DNA of 52,407 bases from Mycobacterium sp. GTDB taxonomy: Bacteria; Actinomycetota; Actinomycetes; Mycobacteriales; Mycobacteriaceae. The notes below the pieces were generated by a model that worked only from the letters and a program-made list of their open reading frames with translations, was not told the origin of the DNA and did not search any database. Below, piece by piece: positions 47,249 to 52,407 of this stretch (position 1 is its first letter; every line of letters starts with the position of its first letter). Made by a program: the position numbers and the translations under genes. The stretch lies in the NCBI GenBank assembly GCA_031292665.1, contig JARLGR010000209.1, positions 1-52,407 of the forward strand. The letters are read 5' to 3'.

Positions 47249-48058
47249 TCAGTGCGTCACATCGACCGTGGCGGCCATGGCCGCGCCCACTATTCCGGCG
47301 TTGTTCTGCAGACCGGCGGCCACCACCGGGGTCCGGTTCTCCAGCAGTGGCACCCACTTCTCGGCCTTGCGGCTGATGCCGCCGCCGGCGATGAACAGGT
47401 CCGGCCAGATCGCGTTCTCGATGGCCACCAGCACCCGCGTCACCTGCTTGGCCCACTCCTTGTAGCTCCAGTTGTTGCTCTCCTTGACCGAGGACGCGGC
47501 TCGTTGCTCGGCCTCCACGCCGCCGACCTCGAGGTGGCCGAACTCGGTATTGGGTATCAACCTTCCGTTGTAGATGACGGCGGAGCCGATTCCCGTGCCG
47601 AACGTCAGCAGCACAACCAGACCGGACTGGTTATTGCCCGCGCCGTAGCGCTCCTCGGCGAGCCCGGCCGCGTCGGCATCGTTGAGAATCGTGACCGGCT
47701 GGCCGTGCAGCTCGGCGCTGATGACGTCGCGCGCGTCGGTCCCGATCCACGACTTGTCCACGTTGGCCGCCGTCTGGACAACGCCATGGGTCACCACGCC
47801 GGGATAGGTCACCCCGAGCGGACCGGTCCACCCGAACTCGTTGACCACCGCGGCGATGGTCTTGGCGACCGCCGACGGGGTGGCTGGCTGCGGGGTCAGC
47901 AGCTTCTTCCGCTCGCCGATCAGCAGCCCGGTTGTCAGGTCGACGATGCCGCCCTTGATGCCGCTGCCGCCGACGTCGATGCCGAACGCACGACGCTGCG
48001 GCGCGCCATCGGTCGTGCCTGTGTTGGGTGCATCCGTGGTCGAGTCGGTGCTGGTCAT
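47249..48058 (-). CDS. ppgK: Polyphosphate glucokinase
   Basis: Phosphorylates glucose with polyphosphate or ATP. In 269 residues the ROK-type phosphate-1 motif is FGIDVGGSGIKGGIVD, the glucose site NDADAAGLAE, phosphate-2 LLTFGTGIGSAVI, and the acidic EFGHLEVGG region follows. GAGGGGG precedes ATG 48058. Divergent from suhB and upstream of sigA. Confidence 0.95.
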   Translation of the reverse strand: MTSTDSTTDAPNTGTTDGAPQRRAFGIDVGGSGIKGGIVDLTTGLLIGERKKLLTPQPATPSAVAKTIAAVVNEFGWTGPLGVTYPGVVTHGVVQTAANVDKSWIGTDARDVISAELHGQPVTILNDADAAGLAEERYGAGNNQSGLVVLLTFGTGIGSAVIYNGRLIPNTEFGHLEVGGVEAEQRAASSVKESNNWSYKEWAKQVTRVLVAIENAIWPDLFIAGGGISRKAEKWVPLLENRTPVVAAGLQNNAGIVGAAMAATVDVTH

Positions 48059-48171
48059 CGAACCCCCTCGGCAGACATGGGCTGTCCGCCCACCTTATCC
48101 CGCCGGGGCCCTCGGACGGTGGCCGTCGGGCGTGTCCGGGCGGCCGGCGACGACTGTGATGCGATGGACGG

Positions 48172-49050
48172 GTGACGCGACCCGATGACGAGCCCGCGGG
48201 GCTGCGCTCCGTGGCCGAAGCCCTGGCCGCCGAGGCCGCCGACTTTGTGCGGCGCCGCCGCGCCGAAGTGTTCGGGGCCGGCTCCGGTGCCGCCGGCGGT
48301 GGCGCCGTGCGGTCGAAGAGCACCCCGACCGACCCGGTGACCGTGGTCGACACCGAGACGGAACGGCTGTTGCGGGATCGGCTGGCCCAAATGCGGCCGG
48401 GTGACGCGGTTCTCGGGGAGGAGGGCGGCGGGCCCGTCGGCGCCGGGGATTCGGGGGCCACGTCCGACGACGCGGTCACCTGGGTGCTCGATCCCATCGA
48501 CGGCACGGTGAACTTCGTCTACGGCATCCCGGTGTACGCGGTGTCGGTAGGCGCGAAGGTCAAGGGGGTGTCGGTGGCCGGCGCCGTTGCGGACGTCGTC
48601 GCCGGACGGGTGTACTCGGCGGCGACCGGCCTTGGCGCGCAGGTGATTCACGAGGGGGGGAGGGACCCGCTGCGGTGCGCCGACATCGGCGATTTGTCAA
48701 TGTGCTTGCTGGGCACGGGCTTTGCATATTCACCGGGGCGGCGCAAAGTCCAGGCGGAGCTGTTGGCGCGGATGCTCCCGGTGGTCCGCGACGTGCGCCG
48801 CATCGGTTCTGCGGCGCTGGACTTGTGCATGGTCGCGGCGGGCCGGCTGGATGCCTACTACGAGCACGGTTTGCAGCAGTGGGATTCCGCGGCGGGCGCG
48901 CTGATCGCGGCCGAGGCGGGGGCCCGGGTGGTCTTGCCCGCCGGGGATGTGGACGGTGCCGGGTTGACGGTCGCGGCCGCCCCCGGAATCGCCGACGAGC
49001 TGTTGGCTGCGCTGGAGCGCCTGGGCGGCCTGGGGCCGATCCCGGACTGA
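48172..49050 (+). CDS. suhB: Inositol-1-monophosphatase family protein SuhB
   Basis: A Mg-dependent phosphatase releasing myo-inositol, needed for phosphatidylinositol, mycothiol and lipoglycans. In 292 residues the metal-binding motifs are VLGEEGG, WVLDPIDGTVNF and WDSAAGALIAAEAG. The start is GTG 48172. An imperfect TGCGAT sits at leaderless distance, too weak to call. Convergent with cei, with 3 nt between stops. Confidence 0.93.
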   Translation: MTRPDDEPAGLRSVAEALAAEAADFVRRRRAEVFGAGSGAAGGGAVRSKSTPTDPVTVVDTETERLLRDRLAQMRPGDAVLGEEGGGPVGAGDSGATSDDAVTWVLDPIDGTVNFVYGIPVYAVSVGAKVKGVSVAGAVADVVAGRVYSAATGLGAQVIHEGGRDPLRCADIGDLSMCLLGTGFAYSPGRRKVQAELLARMLPVVRDVRRIGSAALDLCMVAAGRLDAYYEHGLQQWDSAAGALIAAEAGARVVLPAGDVDGAGLTVAAAPGIADELLAALERLGGLGPIPD

Positions 49051-49053
49051 GGC

Positions 49054-49704
49054 TCAGCAGCTGCCGGAGTGAATCCTGGCCAGCAGCGAAGGGTCTGACG
49101 GCTCCGTGGCGCCCGGGCGCAGCGTGGCCAGCACCGCGTCGATGTCATCGTTGTGCGCCAGTGCGGTGAACTCGGTCCCGACTGCCAGGTCGACGGTGTC
49201 GTCGGCGCGGTTGTCGTTGAACAGTTCGGTGCACGGTGCCACCAGCCACACCGCAGCCGCCGTGGCTTGCCCGGCTGTCCCGAAGCGGATCTGGCCCTGG
49301 CAGTTAAGCCGGGAGCCGGCGTAGATCGGGTCGTTGGCGGCCGTCGGCTGAGCGAAACCCAGGTCCTTCATGGCGCCTGAGACGTCGGCGGCTTGTCCGC
49401 CGCGGCCGCTGGCGTTGAGGACGCGGACCTTGGTGTCGGCGAGTTTGGCGGGTGTGACGTCGGCCATCGCCGTCCGCGACACCTGCTCACCGAGCTGGGG
49501 CGCCGCCGATCCGGCTGATTGTGGCGGTGGGTTGCACACGACGGCTTCGTGTACCTTCGCCGGTCGGTTCAGCGCAACGGACCACACCACTCCCGTCACC
49601 ACCGCCGCGATGATCAGCACGATGATGGCGGGGCGGGGATTGCGCCGCCGGAAGGGCCGGCCGTGGTTGTCAAAAGCGGTACCCTCGGTGATTTGCGCGA
49701 CCAC
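49054..49704 (-). CDS. cei: Envelope-integrity protein Cei
   Basis: A 216-residue homologue of Rv2700, the same length. After a short cytoplasmic end there is a single membrane helix at about 26-44 (AIIVLIIAAVVTGVVWSVAL). An exterior LytR_C-like domain follows (DTKVRVLNASGRGGQAADVSGAMKDLGF). Cysteines near both ends of the exterior domain, including the terminal SGSC, suggest disulfides. M. tuberculosis Cei is needed for envelope integrity and virulence. The start is GTG, 6 nt after a minus-strand -10. A CRP palindrome is 65 nt upstream. Confidence 0.9.
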   Translation of the reverse strand: MVAQITEGTAFDNHGRPFRRRNPRPAIIVLIIAAVVTGVVWSVALNRPAKVHEAVVCNPPPQSAGSAAPQLGEQVSRTAMADVTPAKLADTKVRVLNASGRGGQAADVSGAMKDLGFAQPTAANDPIYAGSRLNCQGQIRFGTAGQATAAAVWLVAPCTELFNDNRADDTVDLAVGTEFTALAHNDDIDAVLATLRPGATEPSDPSLLARIHSGSC

Positions 49705-49710
49705 AGCTGC

Positions 49711-49716
49711 ACTCTA
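49711..49716 (-). promoter_or_regulatory. cei: -10 box of cei (leaderless)
   Basis: TAGAGT on the minus strand ends 6 nt before GTG 49704. Confidence 0.5.
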
Positions 49717-49767
49717 GCGGCACGCCAAACACACTGTTCAAGGCCGAACTCAAGGGCCGATCCGGTA

Positions 49768-49785
49768 GTGTGACGCAAATCACAC
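49768..49785. promoter_or_regulatory. CRP (cAMP receptor protein) site
   Basis: GTGTGACGCAAATCACAC is a perfect TGTGA-N6-TCACA palindrome between the divergent cei and DUF4193 genes. Its centre is about 72 nt upstream of the predicted cei start, a class I activator position. Confidence 0.8.
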
Positions 49786-49899
49786 CTTAACCGATGGCGA
49801 TACGGGCACGAATCATTTGGTGGATGCGTTCGACGCTGGTACAAAGCGAGGCTTGGGATACGAGGGCATGTTAGAGGGGATAGGGCAGGGGAATTAGGT

Positions 49900-50202
49900 A
49901 TGCCTACCGACTATGACGCGCCACGGCGCACCGAGACCGATGACGTCTCGGAGGACTCGCTGGAGGAGCTCAAAGCACGCCGCAACGAAGCGGCCTCGGC
50001 CGTCGTCGACGTCGACGAATCCGAAACCGCCGAATCTTTCGAGTTGCCGGGAGCTGATCTTTCGGGGGAAGAGCTGTCCGTTCGGGTGATCCCGAAGCAG
50101 GCCGACGAGTTCACCTGCTCGAGCTGTTTTCTGGTGCAACACCGCAGCCGTCTCGCGAGCGAGAAGAACGGCGTGATGATCTGTACCGACTGCGCGGCTT
50201 GA
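49900..50202 (+). CDS. DUF4193 protein (Rv2699c homologue)
   Basis: The 100-residue conserved actinobacterial protein has an acidic N-terminal two thirds (DDVSEDSLEELKARRNEA, DVDESETAESFELPGADLSGEEL) and a C-terminal zinc ribbon EFTCSSCFLVQHRSRLA ... ICTDCAA with a C-x2-C pair at each end. The family is essential or strongly conserved in mycobacteria, but its role is unknown. CAGGGGAATTAGGT upstream of ATG 49900 is the ribosome-binding region. Likely CRP-controlled from the site at 49768. Confidence 0.88.
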   Translation: MPTDYDAPRRTETDDVSEDSLEELKARRNEAASAVVDVDESETAESFELPGADLSGEELSVRVIPKQADEFTCSSCFLVQHRSRLASEKNGVMICTDCAA

Positions 50203-50214
50203 CCGGTTTCGGGG

Positions 50215-50700
50215 TCAGCTGCGCAATGCCGACAGCACCCGTTCCGGATGACGGCAGCTCACCAGCCAATACGGCGTCGGGTCGTCGGGGTCGTCGAGTA
50301 CCACCAGAACCATCGGCCCGACCCATGCCCGGTGCAGCACATAGGCAGCCGGGTCGAGCTGGCGGCCCAGGGCCGCGAATTTCGCGGAGGGCGCTACCTC
50401 CGCGGACCGGGTGATGACCGTGACCGGCAGATGCGCCTCTGCGGCCCACAGCTGGACGCCGCCCGGGATCTCCGGGCCGGCGGTGACCTTGATCTCGAGC
50501 CGGCCGAGCCACAGCAGCGCCCCGGCCGCGACCGCGAACAGGATCGCGTACGGCACCCACTTGGGTATGGCGGGGACACCGAGGTTGACCTCGAAAGCGA
50601 CCAGCGCCGCGAGCCCGAAGCCCAGCGGCCACCACCACCACGGCACCCACAATCGTTCGCGATATCGCACGCCGTGCGGCGCGACGCGGGTGCCAGACAC
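50215..50700 (-). CDS. DUF3093 membrane protein (Rv2698 homologue)
   Basis: The 161-residue protein begins [25 protein letters not shown], characteristic of the family. Two membrane helices at about 24-41 and 46-64 precede a cytoplasmic domain ending [21 protein letters not shown]. Function unknown. GTG 50700 matches the M. tuberculosis start and has a -10 box 7 nt upstream that overlaps the divergent dut -10. Confidence 0.88.
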   Translation of the reverse strand: MSGTRVAPHGVRYRERLWVPWWWWPLGFGLAALVAFEVNLGVPAIPKWVPYAILFAVAAGALLWLGRLEIKVTAGPEIPGGVQLWAAEAHLPVTVITRSAEVAPSAKFAALGRQLDPAAYVLHRAWVGPMVLVVLDDPDDPTPYWLVSCRHPERVLSALRS

Positions 50701-50707
50701 GCGGTCA

Positions 50708-50713
50708 AGGGTA
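50708..50713 (-). promoter_or_regulatory. -10 box of the DUF3093 gene (leaderless, shared with dut)
   Basis: TACCCT on the minus strand ends 7 nt before GTG 50700. Its first two bases overlap the first two of the + strand dut -10. Confidence 0.55.
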
Positions 50714-50717
50714 GTCT
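50712..50717 (+). promoter_or_regulatory. dut: -10 box of dut (leaderless or near-leaderless)
   Basis: TAGTCT ends 8 nt before GTG 50726 and overlaps the divergent -10 at 50712-50713. Confidence 0.5.
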
Positions 50718-50725
50718 TTGGCCCC

Positions 50726-51190
50726 GTGTCGACCAGTCTGGCCATTGTTCGCCTCGATCCGGAACTGCCGCTGCCCAGCCGGGCACACGACGGCGACGCC
50801 GGCGTCGATCTCTACAGCGCAGAAGACGTCAAGCTGAAACCGGGGCATCGCGCTCTCGTCCGGACGGGCGTCGCGGTCGCCATTCCTCACGGAATGGTCG
50901 GCTTGGTTCACCCGCGCTCGGGATTAGCTGCGCGCGTTGGGCTTTCGATCGTGAACAGTCCAGGCACCATCGACGCCGGTTACCGCGGCGAAATCAAGGT
51001 CGCACTGATCAACCTGGACCCGGCCGAGCCGATCGTGATCCATCGCGGTGACCGCATCGCCCAGCTGCTGGTGCAGCGGGTCGAGTTGGCGGAGTTGGTC
51101 GAGGTCTCGTCGTTCGACGAGGCCGGGCTGGGCGAAACCTCCCGTGGCGATGGTGGTCACGGTTCCTCCGGCGGTCATGCGAGTCTGTGA
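50726..51190 (+). CDS. dut: dUTP diphosphatase
   Basis: Hydrolyses dUTP to dUMP, keeping uracil out of DNA and feeding ThyA/ThyX. The 154 residues equal the M. tuberculosis enzyme. The five trimer motifs are visible: [52 protein letters not shown] and the C-terminal [17 protein letters not shown] 50726 is fixed by the family N terminus ([20 protein letters not shown]). It is followed on the same strand by the DUF3710 gene. Confidence 0.97.
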   Translation: MSTSLAIVRLDPELPLPSRAHDGDAGVDLYSAEDVKLKPGHRALVRTGVAVAIPHGMVGLVHPRSGLAARVGLSIVNSPGTIDAGYRGEIKVALINLDPAEPIVIHRGDRIAQLLVQRVELAELVEVSSFDEAGLGETSRGDGGHGSSGGHASL

Positions 51191-51256
51191 CCGCCGGCGA
51201 TGAAGCGAAGGGAGTCGCGATGAGGTGCGGGTACCGCCGGGAGAGTGGCGCTGACG

Positions 51257-52033
51257 ATGGCATTCGGTAGACGCTCAGGCAAGGACGACAACCGGCAGGG
51301 GCCGGCCGGCGACGTGGCGCAACCAGAGGACGGGGACGTCGTGGCGGAGGCTGGTGACGAGCCGGACGGGCCGTTCGACATCGACGACTTCGATGACCCC
51401 GCCGTGGCGGAGCTGGCCCGGCTCGACCTGGGCTCGGTTCTCATTCCCATGCCGGAGACGGGCCAGCTGCAGGTCGAGCTGACCGAGACGGGGGTCCCGA
51501 GCGCGGTATGGGTGGTCACGCCGAACGGGCGTTTCACCATCGCCGCGTACGCGGCACCGAAGACCGGTGGCCTGTGGCGCGAGGTGGCCGGCGAACTCGC
51601 CGAGTCCCTGCGCAACGACTCGGCCAAAGTGAGCATCAAGGACGGCCCGTGGGGCCGGGAGGTGGTCGGGACCGCCTCCGGCGTGGTCCGCTTCATCGGG
51701 GTCGACGGATACCGCTGGATGATCCGCTGTGTCATCAACGGCTCACACGAGACCATCGACGCGCTCGACGCCGAGGCGCGGGCTGCTCTGGCGGACACCG
51801 TGGTTCGCCGCGGCGACACCCCGCTTCCGGTGCGGACGCCGTTGGCGGTGCAGTTGCCCGAACCGATGGCAGAACAGCTGCGCCAGGCTGCGGCCGCCCA
51901 GCAGGCCCAGCAACAAGACGCGGCGCAGGGGGCACCTCCCGCTGGCGGGGGACAGCCCTCCGACGAGCCGGCCGCGCGCCGCAGCGCCGACGGCTCGGCC
52001 ATGCAGCAGCTGCGCACCACAACGGGCGGCTAG
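51257..52033 (+). CDS. DUF3710 protein (Rv2696c homologue)
   Basis: The 258-residue protein has an acidic disordered N terminus to about residue 60. The DUF3710 domain follows (LDLGSVLIPMPETGQLQVE, FTIAAYAAPKTGGLWREV, DGPWGREVVG, WMIRCVINGS), then a Gln/Ala/Gly-rich tail. No catalytic motif is visible; function unknown. ATG 51257 is chosen; GTG 51245 in frame adds four residues. It lies 66 nt after dut, probably the same transcript. Convergent with the next gene. Confidence 0.85.
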   Translation: MAFGRRSGKDDNRQGPAGDVAQPEDGDVVAEAGDEPDGPFDIDDFDDPAVAELARLDLGSVLIPMPETGQLQVELTETGVPSAVWVVTPNGRFTIAAYAAPKTGGLWREVAGELAESLRNDSAKVSIKDGPWGREVVGTASGVVRFIGVDGYRWMIRCVINGSHETIDALDAEARAALADTVVRRGDTPLPVRTPLAVQLPEPMAEQLRQAAAAQQAQQQDAAQGAPPAGGGQPSDEPAARRSADGSAMQQLRTTTGG

Positions 52034-52045
52034 CCGGCCCGCCGG

Positions 52046-52407
52046 CTAGGTCGCAAGCCAGGTTTCCGCGAGAGCGGCCACGCACGCCGCGCCCAGAACG
52101 GTGGGATCGGCCCCCATCTCGTCCAGCGTTACCGTCCGCAGGGCCGCGTGCGGCGCCGCTGTGACCCAGTCGACGGCCACCTGCAGCGGGTGGACGGAAT
52201 CATCGACCGCGGCCGCCACGCCCAGCGCAGCGGCCAGCCGGGCCAGCTCCGCGCAGCTCGGGGCGACGTAGGCGGCGGCCTCTTCCATCGCGTCCGGCAG
52301 TCGGGGCCACTGGGCGCGCCAGGAGCGGGTCAGCTCCTCGGCCAACCACGGTGGGCTGGAGGCCTGCATTTGCGTGGTCGTCGCCGCCAGACCGTCGGCG
52401 CGCAGCC
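52046..52407 (-). CDS. Conserved hypothetical protein (Rv2695 homologue), partial
   Basis: The frame is open on the minus strand from the stop at 52046 to the right edge of the window, so only the last ~120 residues are seen. The upstream part reads LRADGLAATTTQMQASSPPW without a stop, so the internal ATG at 52369 is not the start. The visible part is Ala-rich and helical (ELARLAAALGVAAAVDDSVHPLQVAVDWV) with no known motif. M. tuberculosis Rv2695 in this place is also uncharacterised. Confidence 0.7.
   Translation of the reverse strand, partial: LRADGLAATTTQMQASSPPWLAEELTRSWRAQWPRLPDAMEEAAAYVAPSCAELARLAAALGVAAAVDDSVHPLQVAVDWVTAAPHAALRTVTLDEMGADPTVLGAACVAALAETWLAT

Noticed and set aside
48160..48165. 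TGCGAT as a leaderless -10 for suhB
   Set aside because: It lacks the essential A at the second position of TANNNT.

Overview
The window is a high-GC chromosomal segment from a slow-growing Mycobacterium. Gene order follows the M. tuberculosis stretch from thyA (Rv2764c) down to Rv2695, reversed so that the Rv 'c' genes lie on the + strand. The M. avium complex or a close relative is the best guess. Reasons are a 346-residue RecA with no intein, no PE/PPE or hsd genes, and genes next to dfrA and thyX that M. tuberculosis does not have there. The species call rests on remembered gene order and protein similarity; no search was run. I see no insertion sequence, prophage, CRISPR array, tRNA or rRNA.

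Layout. 1-7000: nucleotide, lysine and RNA metabolism (thyA, dfrA, a coiled-coil protein, a YcaQ-like winged-helix protein, thyX, dapA, RNase J). 7094-9499: a minus-strand methyltransferase / mycofactocin-type dehydrogenase / monooxygenase operon and a DUF2834 protein. 9598-15598: ftsK, argA, pgsA3 and the envelope-stress cluster clgR-pspA-pspM. 15608-24345: ephG, a glycosyltransferase, DUF3046, recA-recX, miaB and membrane genes. 24397-28363: a LigB-like gene, miaA, dapF, hflX. 28545-34977: fadE20, an LGFP-repeat envelope protein, the lexA/chiZ damage-response pair, nrdR, a nitrobindin. 34989-44687: a hydrolase, a PAC2 protein, a secreted protease, sthA, a DUF4192 protein, the sigB-ideR pair and small conserved genes. 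44823-52407: a DUF952 protein, a ridA remnant, sigA, ppgK, suhB, cei, a DUF4193/DUF3093 pair, dut, a DUF3710 protein and a gene cut by the window end.

Regulation is unusually legible. At least 18 genes have a TANNNT -10 hexamer 6-8 nt before the start codon, the hallmark of leaderless mycobacterial transcripts. recA and chiZ each carry a LexA-independent TTGTCRGTG-N8-TANNNT promoter plus SOS boxes. clgR and sigB have GGAAC-N18/19-GTT promoters of the SigE/SigH type. A perfect CRP palindrome lies between cei and the DUF4193 gene, and a perfect 8+8 inverted repeat abuts the fadE20 promoter.

The most unusual items are a PgsA3 homologue lacking two catalytic aspartates, a ridA gene reduced by internal deletion, overlapping divergent -10 boxes between dut and the DUF3093 gene, three clustered half-degenerate SOS boxes before chiZ, a ~44-bp dispersed repeat present twice, and a family of related intergenic stem-loops.
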